A stretch of 64,000 nucleotides of DNA from Bog-756 sp963839925 (GTDB taxonomy: Bacteria > Actinomycetota > Acidimicrobiia > Acidimicrobiales > RAAP-2). This document shows, one piece after another, positions 7,759 to 16,199 of this stretch. The translations under genes and the position numbers were made by a program. Position 1 is the stretch's first letter. Each line of letters opens with the position of its first letter. The notes under the pieces were generated by a model. It worked only from the letters and a program-made list of their open reading frames with translations, had not been told where the DNA came from and did not search any database. The stretch spans positions 186,001-250,000 of the forward strand of contig CAWIWV010000001.1 in NCBI GenBank assembly GCA_963839925.1. The letters run 5' to 3'.

Positions 7759-9750
7759 GTGATCCTCGACCGAGCTGCGGAGACGGTGTTCACCAAGGAC
7801 GAGCTGGTCGAGATGCATCGTCGGATGCTGCTGATTCGCGGCTTCGAGCAGCGGATCGCCGACCTCTACCGGGACGGTGAGGTCCCGGGTTTCGTCCATC
7901 TGTCGATCGGTCAAGAGGCAACCGCGGTGGGCGCCTGCTGGCCGCTCCGGGGCGCCGACTCCATCACCTCCACCCATCGCGGACACGGTCACTGCTTGGC
8001 GAAGGGCCTCGAGCCACTCGGCATGTTCGCCGAGCTGATGGGCAAGGACCAAGGCACCAACCGCGGGCGGGGCGGGTCCATGCACGTCGCAGACCCTGAG
8101 CTCGGGATCCTCGGGGCGAACGGCATCGTTGCAGCCGGGCTCCCCATCGCCGTCGGTGCCGCCACTGCGGCACAGCTCCGTGGCAACGGTGACATCGCCG
8201 TGGCCTTCTTCGGTGACGGGGCGGTGGCATCGGGGGCCTTTCACGAGTCGTTGAACCTCGCGGCGGTCTGGCGTCTGCCGGTGATCTTCTTCTGCGAGAA
8301 CAATGGGTACGCCGAGTTCTCGCCGGCCGAAACACAACACGCGGCTTCTCTTGAGGCGCGTGCCGCGGGCTATGGGGTCGAGTACGTGGGTGTCGACGGG
8401 AACGACGTCACCGCGACGGCCTCAGCGATGGGAGAGCTGGTCCGGCGTGCGCGTTCCGGTGCGGGCCCCGCGGTCATCGAGGGGACGACCTTCCGCTGGC
8501 GCGGCCACTACGAAGGTGATCCGCAGCGGTATCGATCTGCTGACGAGGCTCAGGAGTGGGAGGCGGCCGATCCTCTGGCCGCACAGGAGCGGAGGCTCCG
8601 GGGCATCGGTGTGGGCCAGGACGAGATCCGGGCACTCGAGCAGTCGGTAACCGAAGAGCTCGACGCAGCAGTCGAGTCCGCCCGGAAGCTCGGCAGCCCT
8701 CGAGCTGAATCGCTGCACGACTTCGTGATCCGGCCCCGACCGAAGCGGGAGGAGCCTCCGCCGGTGCCGGGCGACGCACCGGTGTTTCGAACCATGGACG
8801 CGGTCCGCTCGGCACTCGAGGCTGAGCTCGCCGCGGACGAGCGTGTCTTCGTCGCCGGAATCGACGTGGGGGAGGGTGGCAATGTCTTCGGGTTGACTCG
8901 TGGTCTGACCGAGAAGTTCGGCGAGCGGGTGCGCGACACGCCGATCTCCGAGACGGCGATCGTCGGCCTCGGGGTGGGTGCGGCGATGGCCGGGATGAGA
9001 CCGGTCGTCGAGCTGATGTATCTCGACTTCCTCGGGGTCTGCTTCGACCAGCTGCTCAACCAGGCGGCAAAGCTCTCCTTCATGACCGGTGGGGCGGCGG
9101 AGATGTCTCTCGTCGTGCGCACCCAGTTCGGGGCGGGGCGATCCTCGGGCAGCCAGCACTCACAGAGCCTCGAGGCGTTGCTCGCGCACATCCCCGGGTT
9201 GACCGTGGTCATGCCGTCCACGCCGGCCGACACCTACGGTCTGCTCCGAGCTGCGATCCAGGATCCGAACCCGGTGGTGTTCATCGAGAACCGACTGCTC
9301 TACGGAATGAAGGGACCGCAACCTCCGCCCGACCACATCCTCCCGATCGGGAAGTCCATGGTGGTGCGGCCCGGCACGGACGTGACCGTCGTGTCGGTCT
9401 CGCGCATGGTCCACGAGGCGATGGCGGCGGCGGAGCGGGTCGGCGAGCTGGGCGTCTCGGCCGAGGTGATCGATCTGCGGACGGTGGCTCCGCTGGATGT
9501 CGAACCGATCCTCGACTCGGTGCACAAGACGGGTCGACTTCTCATCGCCCACGAAGCGGTGGTCCCGTTCGGGATCGGTGCAGAGATCGCTGCCACTGTC
9601 GCGCGTGAGGGGTTCTGGGACCTCGACGCGCCGATCGAGCGGATCGGCGCCGCGGCCACGCCGCCTCCGTATGCCCCCGAACTCGAAGCGGCCTGGCTGC
9701 CCGACCGCGAGGTCATTGCGGAGGTGCTCACCCGTCTCGCGGCGTTGTAG
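7759..9750 (+). CDS. Fused E1 alpha/beta 2-oxoacid (or acetoin-type) dehydrogenase, TPP-dependent
   Basis: A 663-aa protein. Residues about 10-320 are an E1-alpha domain with the thiamine-diphosphate motif from GDG (152-154) to NN (181-182). Residues about 335-660 are an E1-beta domain (RTMDAVRSAL, GAGRSSGSQHSQS, PSTPADTYGLL). It should decarboxylate a 2-oxoacid or cleave acetoin and pass the acyl group to a lipoyl E2. No E2 or E3 is in the window, so partners must be encoded elsewhere. GTG 7759 has no Shine-Dalgarno and a -10 box 9 nt upstream. Branched-chain, pyruvate and acetoin specificity cannot be separated here; the alpha-beta fusion on one chain is less usual. Confidence 0.88.
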   Translation: MILDRAAETVFTKDELVEMHRRMLLIRGFEQRIADLYRDGEVPGFVHLSIGQEATAVGACWPLRGADSITSTHRGHGHCLAKGLEPLGMFAELMGKDQGTNRGRGGSMHVADPELGILGANGIVAAGLPIAVGAATAAQLRGNGDIAVAFFGDGAVASGAFHESLNLAAVWRLPVIFFCENNGYAEFSPAETQHAASLEARAAGYGVEYVGVDGNDVTATASAMGELVRRARSGAGPAVIEGTTFRWRGHYEGDPQRYRSADEAQEWEAADPLAAQERRLRGIGVGQDEIRALEQSVTEELDAAVESARKLGSPRAESLHDFVIRPRPKREEPPPVPGDAPVFRTMDAVRSALEAELAADERVFVAGIDVGEGGNVFGLTRGLTEKFGERVRDTPISETAIVGLGVGAAMAGMRPVVELMYLDFLGVCFDQLLNQAAKLSFMTGGAAEMSLVVRTQFGAGRSSGSQHSQSLEALLAHIPGLTVVMPSTPADTYGLLRAAIQDPNPVVFIENRLLYGMKGPQPPPDHILPIGKSMVVRPGTDVTVVSVSRMVHEAMAAAERVGELGVSAEVIDLRTVAPLDVEPILDSVHKTGRLLIAHEAVVPFGIGAEIAATVAREGFWDLDAPIERIGAAATPPPYAPELEAAWLPDREVIAEVLTRLAAL

Positions 9751-9779
9751 CGCCGTCGAGCAGTCCTCGGAGCGCGCTG

Positions 9780-9798
9780 GTACCGTCTCTGACGGTAC
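9780..9798. promoter_or_regulatory. Perfect 19-nt inverted repeat (operator or short hairpin)
   Basis: GTACCGTC-TCT-GACGGTAC: two perfect 8-nt arms with a 3-nt centre. It lies 29 nt after the E1 stop and 27 nt before the next ATG (9826), whose AAGGAG Shine-Dalgarno starts near 9810. It could be an operator (the arm GTACCG matches part of the S1-S3 element) or a small hairpin. No T-run follows, so a classic terminator is less likely. Confidence 0.5.
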
Positions 9799-9825
9799 GA
9801 AGGACGAACAAGGAGAAGAACGATT

Positions 9826-10170
9826 ATGGCGGTCTTTAACGGAGCCTTCCCAATCCTCGCCGGGAAGGAGCAACAGAGCAGAGATTTCGCTGCCACCTGC
9901 ACGGGAGAGCGCAGCAAGGAGTTCGACGCTCACTTGGTTCGGGATGGAGTTACCCGCGAGACGTGGTCCTTGCAGGAGACACCGATGGGGAGCTTCATGC
10001 TCGTCTGGTTCGAGGTTCCTAACGTCGAGAAGGCGTTCGCGGAACTGGCGGCCTCCACTGACGAGTTCACCGTGTGGTTCCGTGATCAGGTCAAGGATGT
10101 AACCGGCGTCGACCTCGGCGCTCCGCCCGCAGGGCCGCCACCCGAAGTACTTGTGGACCGCACCCTCTGA
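9826..10170 (+). CDS. Small protein, possibly dimeric alpha/beta-barrel (DUF6176-like)
   Basis: A 114-aa protein with ATG 9826 and an AAGGAG Shine-Dalgarno. The N-terminal strand followed by LAGKEQQSRDFA and a later strand (FMLVWFEV) looks like a ferredoxin-like fold of the kind seen in DUF6176 or ABM-type proteins; this is by pattern only. The C-terminal third is proline-rich. Together with the DUF1330-like and SnoaL-like genes it forms a three-gene same-strand cluster. No enzymatic residues can be named. Confidence 0.65.
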   Translation: MAVFNGAFPILAGKEQQSRDFAATCTGERSKEFDAHLVRDGVTRETWSLQETPMGSFMLVWFEVPNVEKAFAELAASTDEFTVWFRDQVKDVTGVDLGAPPAGPPPEVLVDRTL

Positions 10171-10250
10171 AACACGCCCAGTTCGGGCATCGCCGACGGA
10201 GAGGGCCCCTCTTGGTACGCCTTCATCGCCGATCGGAGTAAGGAGCACAG

Positions 10251-10607
10251 ATGCCGATCGAACCGACCGAGTCGCAGATCAAGACTTTCGTGACGAGCGA
10301 CATCTCGGGTCCGATCGTCATGCTGAACCTTCTTCGATTCAAGCCCAACGGGGGCCGGGAGCTCTACGCGAAGTATGGCGACGGCGTCGGCCCGATCCTC
10401 AACAACATCGGGGCCGAGATCGTGTTCTACGGCAACGCCCAGGCTGTGGTGATCGGCGAAGAAGGGGAATGGGATTTGGTCGTGCTCGTTCGGTACCCCA
10501 GCAAGGACGCCTTCGTGCAGATGCTGCGACTTCCCGAGTACCAGGCGATCATGGGGCTCCGTGCCGAAGCACTGCTCGACTCTCGCCTCATCTGCATGTC
10601 TGCCTGA
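10251..10607 (+). CDS. DUF1330-family protein
   Basis: A 118-aa protein with ATG 10251 preceded by AAGGAG near 10241. The pattern IVMLNLLRFKP, a middle GAEIVFYG strand and WDLVVLVRYPSKDAFVQML is typical of DUF1330 proteins, which have a dimeric alpha/beta-barrel fold. Some relatives sit beside catabolic enzymes, but no activity is established for the family. It lies 80 nt after the preceding small gene and 44 nt before the SnoaL-like gene. Confidence 0.78.
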   Translation: MPIEPTESQIKTFVTSDISGPIVMLNLLRFKPNGGRELYAKYGDGVGPILNNIGAEIVFYGNAQAVVIGEEGEWDLVVLVRYPSKDAFVQMLRLPEYQAIMGLRAEALLDSRLICMSA

Positions 10608-10651
10608 CCGATCGACCAACGTTTGAGGGGTTGAGCACTGCTAGGGAGACC

Positions 10652-11065
10652 ATGGACGATATCGAAGCGATCAAGCAGCTGAAGGCCAGGTACTTCCGAA
10701 CCATGGACACAAAGGACTGGGATGGGATGCGGTTGGTGTTCACGGATGACGCGGTGGTCGACACCACGGAGGCCGGCGGGAGCTGCATTGTTGGAGCCGA
10801 CGCGTTCATGGACTTTCTTCAGGAGACACTCGCTGACACGGTGACCGTGCACCAGGGTCACATGCCCGAGATCGATGTGACATCGACGACGACTGCCTCC
10901 GGCATCTGGGCATTGAACGATGTCGTCATCTGGCGCAACGGAACCCGACTCGACGGCTACGGCCACTATCACGAGACCTATGAGAAGGTCGATGACGAAT
11001 GGAAGATCAAGTCATCGAGGCTCACGCGCCTGCACTCCGACTTCACCAGCGGCGAGGAGAGCTGA
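10652..11065 (+). CDS. SnoaL-like / NTF2-fold protein
   Basis: A 137-aa protein of the SnoaL-like superfamily: an N-terminal helix EAIKQLKARYFRTMDTKDWDGM, the strand VFTDDAVVDTTE, an HxxH-like HQGHMPEI segment and a C-terminal WKIKSSRLTRL strand. Members form a cone-shaped cavity and act as isomerases, hydratases or lyases, or have unknown roles. ATG 10652 follows GGGAGA. It faces the alpha/beta hydrolase with 32 nt between stops and no obvious terminator. A second SnoaL-like gene is at 23978. Confidence 0.8.
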   Translation: MDDIEAIKQLKARYFRTMDTKDWDGMRLVFTDDAVVDTTEAGGSCIVGADAFMDFLQETLADTVTVHQGHMPEIDVTSTTTASGIWALNDVVIWRNGTRLDGYGHYHETYEKVDDEWKIKSSRLTRLHSDFTSGEES

Positions 11066-11097
11066 CGTCTTCGGAACATTGCCTCGGAGGTGGGTGC

Positions 11098-11865
11098 CTA
11101 CCTTGCGACGTTCCCATGGTTCAGCATTTTGGCAATTGCTCCACCGGTCGTGTGACTGTTGAGATAGGGCTCGGGGTCGTGCACCCGATGGCCGTTGTCG
11201 ACCAGATGCTCAGTGATCGGACCCTCATACACCTCGCACAACGGGCGTATGCAGGCTGGATCGTCGCTGTTCCGGATGTTGATCCAGCGCTTGACCCCGG
11301 ATGGGAATCGTCCTCGGCCATCGAGGGGCGAGGGATCGAGTAGTCCGAGGATCATCTCGCCTCCCAGGGGAGATCCCATCGTGACCAATCCATTGACGTT
11401 CCACTCCGCGTGGCGACACAGTGTTTCGTAGGACACGATCGTCCCGAGAGAGTGGGCGACCACCACTTCGGTTTCAGGTCCGATGACCCGTTCCAGTCGG
11501 CTCTGAGTAAGCCGCCGCAGATCCTCATTCTCGAGGTACGCACCGGCCTGAGCGAGCAGGCGGTCGAGGTGTTGCTCTGACAGCACCTTGACCAATTCGT
11601 CGAGATCCACGTGGTGATCGTCGTGCGCGTCGGTGAGCGCCGATACCTTGGCCAAGATCTCGCGAACATCGAGCGGAGGGTCGTAGCCACGCTCGGGGTC
11701 CTTGCGGAAGAGGTCACCGTAGAAGGCCACCTCGACTTCGGATTCCGCTACCTCGATGCCGTGCCACGCCAGACCGTCCGCCAGTGCTGGGTACCAGCGC
11801 GCGCGGATCGAGGCGGGCCCCCACAAGGAGTTGCCTGCTCCGTGCACCAGTACGATCCGTGCCAT
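11098..11865 (-). CDS. Alpha/beta hydrolase-like serine hydrolase
   Basis: A 255-aa protein beginning MARIVLVHGAGN, the oxyanion-side HG motif. The nucleophile elbow is AHSLG (Ser in VVVAHSLGTIVSY), and a possible catalytic His is in the C-terminal HDPEPYLNSH region. No signal peptide, so it is probably cytoplasmic. It may cleave an ester or lactone. It is divergent from the DSD1-type gene over 66 nt that contain a long-spaced inverted repeat. Confidence 0.75.
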   Translation of the reverse strand: MARIVLVHGAGNSLWGPASIRARWYPALADGLAWHGIEVAESEVEVAFYGDLFRKDPERGYDPPLDVREILAKVSALTDAHDDHHVDLDELVKVLSEQHLDRLLAQAGAYLENEDLRRLTQSRLERVIGPETEVVVAHSLGTIVSYETLCRHAEWNVNGLVTMGSPLGGEMILGLLDPSPLDGRGRFPSGVKRWINIRNSDDPACIRPLCEVYEGPITEHLVDNGHRVHDPEPYLNSHTTGGAIAKMLNHGNVAR

Positions 11866-11889
11866 AGGCGTTAGTTTGCCTCACGCCGA

Positions 11890-11930
11890 GAACGATCCGC
11901 GAAGAGCCGTCCTCGAACCTACGATCGTTC
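11890..11930. promoter_or_regulatory. Spaced perfect inverted repeat in divergent promoter
   Basis: GAACGATC (11890-11897) and GATCGTTC (11923-11930) are exact 8-nt inverted copies whose centres are 33 nt apart, about three helical turns. The right arm overlaps the -10-like TACGAT (11920-11925), 6 nt before GTG 11932. This could be a pair of half-sites for a regulator or two separate sites. Confidence 0.4.
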
Positions 11931-11931
11931 G

Positions 11932-12945
11932 GTGCACGTGGACGACCTTGCCACCCCGGCGCTCGTCGTAGATCTCGACCTGCTCGACTCGAACATCGCC
12001 ACCATGGCCAGGGCTTGGCCGGGTGATCGGCTGCGTCCCCATGTCAAGGCATTCAAGTCCACCGCATTGGCCCGCCGGCTGTCCGATGCAGGCCATCGCG
12101 CTTTCTGCTGCGCGACGATCCGTGAGATGGAGGGGATGGCAGCAGCCGGCCTCGGCCACGATCTCCTGCTCGCAAACGAAGTCGTTGACGCACGCCGTCT
12201 CGGCGCCCTGGCCGCTGCCGGAGCCCGAGTCACCGTCGCGGTCGACTCAGTCGAAACGATTGACGCTGCTGCCGCCGGCGGGGTCAGAGAGGTGCTCATT
12301 GACGTCTGCGTCGGATTGCCCCGCTGTGGTTGCGTGCCGGACGAGGCTCCCCGGCTTGCCGATATGGCACGGGCCCGTGGACTCGAAGTCCGTGGCGTCA
12401 TGGGCTACGAAGGCCATCTGGTCGGCCTCGAGGATCGGGGCGAGCGCGAACGTGGTCTCGCTGATGCGATGGCGTTGCTGATGGACGCACACGATGCCGT
12501 TGGGGGAGAGGTGATTTCGGGAGGCGGTACCGGTACTTGGGACGCGAACCACTGGGTCACCGAGTTGCAAGCCGGCTCGTACCTGCTGATGGACACCGCC
12601 TACGCCAAACTCGTCTTGCCTTTCGCACCGGCACTGTCGCTCATTGCGACGGTCATCTCTGTGAACCGAACCGGCGGCTGGGCGGTCGCCGACGTCGGGC
12701 TGAAGTCGCTCGGGATGGACCATGGGAATCCCTCGATCGCGGATCCAGCGGGTGCCCAGGTGTTGTTCTGCTCGGATGAGCACCTGACCTTCCACCTGGA
12801 CGGCGCTGGTGCGGTCGAGGTGGGCCAGCGCGTGCGGGTGCACCCGGCACATGTCGATCCGACGGTCGCCTACCACGAGTATCTTCAGGTGCTGCGCGGT
12901 GACGAGGTCGTCGACACCTGGGATGTCGATCTGCGCAACTGGTAG
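11932..12945 (+). CDS. DSD1-family PLP-dependent enzyme (D-threonine aldolase / D-serine dehydratase type)
   Basis: A 337-aa fold-type III PLP enzyme: an alanine-racemase-like N-terminal barrel and a C-terminal beta domain. TPALVVDLDLLDSNI at the start and RPHVKAFKS (PLP lysine near 40) are characteristic. The C-terminus has H-x-HVDPTV-like residues where metal-binding DSD1 proteins have HxC, but the Cys is not clear. It would act on a D-hydroxy amino acid by aldol cleavage or dehydration. GTG 11932 is probably leaderless (TACGAT 6 nt upstream); GTG 11938 is an alternative. Convergent with the secreted gene that follows. Confidence 0.82.
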   Translation: MHVDDLATPALVVDLDLLDSNIATMARAWPGDRLRPHVKAFKSTALARRLSDAGHRAFCCATIREMEGMAAAGLGHDLLLANEVVDARRLGALAAAGARVTVAVDSVETIDAAAAGGVREVLIDVCVGLPRCGCVPDEAPRLADMARARGLEVRGVMGYEGHLVGLEDRGERERGLADAMALLMDAHDAVGGEVISGGGTGTWDANHWVTELQAGSYLLMDTAYAKLVLPFAPALSLIATVISVNRTGGWAVADVGLKSLGMDHGNPSIADPAGAQVLFCSDEHLTFHLDGAGAVEVGQRVRVHPAHVDPTVAYHEYLQVLRGDEVVDTWDVDLRNW

Positions 12946-13011
12946 ATGATGCGATGGAGCCGTGACCGATCTCGATCTCGCGGATCTATGGCCCGTTCGG
13001 TGAGGGGTCCT

Positions 13012-14103
13012 TCAGGCCCGTGGTGAGGACCGGGTCGAGAGGGTCACGAAGTCCCGTGCCCATGAGGGTTCGAAGAACGTGTTGGGACCCTGCTCGCTCG
13101 ACGCCAGCAGTCTGCTCCCGTTGAAGGGCGTCGCCAGACCGCCAGGAGTCGGCGGGTCGTAGGTCGCGAAGACTGGCCAATAGGGGTTGATGTCGAGCTC
13201 CATCCCCCGGACGACGTGGGCCCGGACGAGTAACTCGGCCAGTTGGAGGGGGTCGAGCGCCGGGCCGCTCGCGTAGACGAGGGCACCGTCCACAGTCATC
13301 CCCACTGCTGACCGCCATTGGTACTCGATACCGGGCACGTTCGGCGAACACGTCGTCGCAGCGCAGGTCGCTCCCCAAGCCTGCCAGTCGGCACTGGCGG
13401 CCAAGAGGGTTGGCTGGCCATCAGCCACCAAAGGAACAAGGTTCTGCCGGATCGCCACCACGTTCGGCGTCATGACGACGTCCCTACCCCAGGCACCGAT
13501 GTTCACCGAGCCGTCCGCGTAGATCACGAGCGACGCCGCCCCGGTGACGAGCGGGTCGATGAGCCGCCCCTCGGTGTAGTAGCCGCCCTCAGCGCTGTTC
13601 ATCTTGAACCCGCCGTTGAAGGCGGCAACGAGGGAAGTGGCTTGGGCGGGTTGGATGGGTGCGGTGAAGCGATAGGGACCGCCGCCCGGGCTCTCGGAGC
13701 CGGAATACAGCCGGGCCGAGAGGCGCTTCGTGTCCATCCATGCGATCCCGGCAGGTTGCGCGCCGCCAGGAGGAACGAGTGTCGTCTCGTAGACGGCGGG
13801 CACCCCGCCGACCGGACGACCGGCGGGGGTCCACACTCCTTGCGCTCCCGCCGGGGTCCCTGGAAAGGCCGCCAACGGTTGCGGTGTCGCCATGCTTGAG
13901 CGGACGGGCTGCGTCGAGGCAGGGATCCCATGGGTGGTGGCGACTTGGCTGCTGGTTGCCGAGGAGACCGTCGAATGTCGTGATCGGCTTTTGCCGACCC
14001 CGCTGGCGCCCACCCCGCCACAAGAGGTCACCAGCACGAGTGCTCCGGCTATCACCACGGTGGGCAAGCGGCGCCGGGAGCAATGGGAACGCGGGCGCGA
14101 CAC
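13012..14103 (-). CDS. Secreted lipoprotein, phosphodiester-glycosidase (NAGPA)-like domain
   Basis: A 363-aa protein with an Arg-rich N-terminus, a hydrophobic segment and lipobox LVTSC (about 24-28), so probably a lipoprotein anchored outside the membrane. A Ser/Thr-rich linker follows. From about 95 the sequence fits the NAGPA/DUF2233 domain: AAFNGGFK, GGYYTEGR, RSAVGMTVDG and GMELDINPY. Family members cleave phosphodiester-linked sugars or bind carbohydrate. GTG 14103 has TAGTCT (minus strand, 14115-14110) 6 nt upstream, consistent with leaderless expression. It appears unrelated to the catabolic genes and is more likely an envelope function. Confidence 0.75.
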   Translation of the reverse strand: MSRPRSHCSRRRLPTVVIAGALVLVTSCGGVGASGVGKSRSRHSTVSSATSSQVATTHGIPASTQPVRSSMATPQPLAAFPGTPAGAQGVWTPAGRPVGGVPAVYETTLVPPGGAQPAGIAWMDTKRLSARLYSGSESPGGGPYRFTAPIQPAQATSLVAAFNGGFKMNSAEGGYYTEGRLIDPLVTGAASLVIYADGSVNIGAWGRDVVMTPNVVAIRQNLVPLVADGQPTLLAASADWQAWGATCAATTCSPNVPGIEYQWRSAVGMTVDGALVYASGPALDPLQLAELLVRAHVVRGMELDINPYWPVFATYDPPTPGGLATPFNGSRLLASSEQGPNTFFEPSWARDFVTLSTRSSPRA

Positions 14104-14198
14104 GTCGTGAGACTATGACGGATTCCGGGATCTTCTACATCGCGAGCGGCTCGAGTTTCGCGTCGTACGCCGACCGGGCACTACTCTGACGACTGCTG

Positions 14199-15011
14199 AT
14201 GATCGCCTCACCGCCGCCCGAGTCTCCGGCCGGCCCCGCCGTACGCAAGGGTCGAATGCATGCACGTCGACGTTCGCGCAGGATCGGCCTCCTGGCCGGC
14301 ACAGCGGTCTGCATCGCCATTGCCGGTCTCGCCATCGCATCGATCTCGACATCACCGGGTCGCTCTTCGGCCGATCGGCGCGCCGACAGCGTGCGAGTGG
14401 CGGGCACCACGCCGGTAACAAGGACGAAGCAGCCGGCCACGACGACGACCGAGCCGGCAACGACCACGACCACGACCGATGCCGGGAGCCTGCCGCAGAC
14501 CGACGAGTTCCCGATGCAGAACTCCGCGCAGTTTCAAGCGGAGATGGCCGCATTGTGGAAGGGGATCGTCTCCGGCTCCCCTGCGTCGGCTCGTCCGGCC
14601 TTCTTCCCTGAGTCCGCCTATCTCCAGCTCAAGCAGATCACCGACGCCGCCGGCGACTACACCAACCGGTTGCTTGCCGACTACTCCGCCGACCTCGGGG
14701 CGGCTCACGCCCTACTCGGGCCGGATGCGAACTCGGCAGACCTCATCGAGGTCGACGTCCCCGAGCAGTACGGCCACTGGATCCCGCCCGGGGTGTGTGA
14801 CAACGGTGTCGGGTACTTCGAGGTCGCCAACGCGCGGGTCGTCTATCGGGAGGGCGGTTCGGTCCGGTCCTTCGGAATCGCCTCCCTCATCTCGTGGAGA
14901 GGTCAGTGGTACGTCGTGCACCTGGGCGCCATACTCCGATCAAGCGACCAGGGAGTGGTCGAGGATCCCGAGATCGGACCGGGCACCTCTCCGGACTCGA
15001 CGACCTGCTGA
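14199..15011 (+). CDS. Membrane-anchored protein of unknown function
   Basis: A 270-aa protein with an N-terminal basic stretch, one membrane segment (about 29-50), a Thr-rich linker of EPATTTTTT type and an extracytoplasmic domain of about 170 residues with WRGQWYVVHLGAILR near the end. That ending resembles NTF2-like extracellular domains of actinobacterial membrane proteins, but I do not assign a family. It is divergent from the NAGPA-like lipoprotein over 95 nt and may have a related envelope role. TACTCT lies 11 nt before the ATG. Confidence 0.7.
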   Translation: MIASPPPESPAGPAVRKGRMHARRRSRRIGLLAGTAVCIAIAGLAIASISTSPGRSSADRRADSVRVAGTTPVTRTKQPATTTTEPATTTTTTDAGSLPQTDEFPMQNSAQFQAEMAALWKGIVSGSPASARPAFFPESAYLQLKQITDAAGDYTNRLLADYSADLGAAHALLGPDANSADLIEVDVPEQYGHWIPPGVCDNGVGYFEVANARVVYREGGSVRSFGIASLISWRGQWYVVHLGAILRSSDQGVVEDPEIGPGTSPDSTTC

Positions 15012-15045
15012 CTGGATGTGCCGTCCAGCGCGAACAGCTGCCGGA

Positions 15046-16194
15046 TCAGCAACCCAGCTCGCGCGCGATCACCAGGTGCTGTATCTCATTGGTGCCCTCG
15101 CCGATCTCGAGCACTTTCGAATCGCAGTAGAAGCGGGCGACCGGTGAGTCGAGCATGTACCCGAGGCCTCCATGGATCTGGACGGCTTCCGACGCCGCCC
15201 ACGCCGCCACCCTGCTCGCCTTGAGTTTGGCCATCGCTGCTTCCTTCCGGAACGGCTGGCCAACGTCCCGCAGGTACGCAGCGCGATAGGTCAGCCAGCG
15301 CGCCGCCTCGAGCTCGGTGGCGATGTCGGCCAGCTTGAACTGCACCGCCTGGAAGCTCGAGATCGGTTGTCCGAACTGGTTTCGCTCCCGGGCGTAGGCG
15401 GCGGCCAGGTCGAGCACGGCCTGGGTCAAGCTGATCGAGAGCGCGGCCACCGAGATGCGGCCGACCTCGAGGGTGCGGAGGAACTGGCCGAGCCCCATGC
15501 CCGGGTCGCCGACGAGCTGGTCGGCGGGCACCCAGACGTCGTCGAAGTAGAGCTCACGGGTGTCGAGACCGCGCCAGCCGATGCCTCGCATCTTCGGTCC
15601 CATCGTGAAACCGTCCGTGCCTTTTTCGACGACGAAGCTCGCGTACCCCGGGGCCGATCCTTCGTCGGAACCGACGCGGGCGAGAAGGGTCACTCCGAAC
15701 GACATGTCGGTTCCCGCGTTGGAGATGAACGTTTTCTGCCCGTTGATCACCCAGCCATCATCGACGGGCTCGGCACGGGTGCTGATTCCCCGTGCATCGG
15801 AACCGGCACCTGGCTCGGTCAGACCGAACGCGCCGAGCGACCTTCCCTCGGCCAGCGGTCGCAGCCAACGATCTCGCTGGGAGTCGTCGCCGAAGAGGTA
15901 GAGCGGCAGTGAACCGATGGTGACGTGCGCCTGCAACGCGGCCGCCACCGATTGGTCGGCCAATCCGATCTGTTCCATCGCCGCCACGAATCCGACGGTC
16001 GACATCCCGATCCCACCCCACTCCTCGGGGATCAGCATGCCGAGCAGGCCGAGCTCGCCCATCTCGCGGAGCAGATCGGTAGGGCATCGGGCCTCTTCCC
16101 ATGCCAGCGGCGCCCGTGGTGCGATCTGCTCGCTGGCAAAGGCGCGGCAGAGCTCGACGAGGTCCCGTTCCGACTCGTTGAGCGATAGATCCAT
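15046..16194 (-). CDS. Acyl-CoA dehydrogenase
   Basis: A 382-aa FAD-dependent acyl-CoA dehydrogenase introducing a 2,3-double bond. FAD/acyl motifs are present: FGLTEPGAGSD, FISNAGTD, QVHGGLGY-like IHGGLGY, and GEGTNEIQ with the catalytic Glu at about 366. This is the ordinary homotetrameric type, unlike the paired small-large types elsewhere in the window. Last gene of a three-gene minus-strand unit (amidohydrolase-2, SDR, this gene); only 5 nt separate it from the SDR. Confidence 0.92.
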   Translation of the reverse strand: MDLSLNESERDLVELCRAFASEQIAPRAPLAWEEARCPTDLLREMGELGLLGMLIPEEWGGIGMSTVGFVAAMEQIGLADQSVAAALQAHVTIGSLPLYLFGDDSQRDRWLRPLAEGRSLGAFGLTEPGAGSDARGISTRAEPVDDGWVINGQKTFISNAGTDMSFGVTLLARVGSDEGSAPGYASFVVEKGTDGFTMGPKMRGIGWRGLDTRELYFDDVWVPADQLVGDPGMGLGQFLRTLEVGRISVAALSISLTQAVLDLAAAYARERNQFGQPISSFQAVQFKLADIATELEAARWLTYRAAYLRDVGQPFRKEAAMAKLKASRVAAWAASEAVQIHGGLGYMLDSPVARFYCDSKVLEIGEGTNEIQHLVIARELGC

Positions 16195-16199
16195 TCCCG

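Noticed and set aside
12946..13011. Terminator between the DSD1-type gene and the NAGPA-like gene
   Set aside because: No stem of useful length was found in the 66 nt.
14440..14490. Simple-sequence repeat of ACGACC type
   Set aside because: It encodes the Thr-rich linker of the membrane protein at 14199 and varies in codon use, so it is a normal low-complexity linker.
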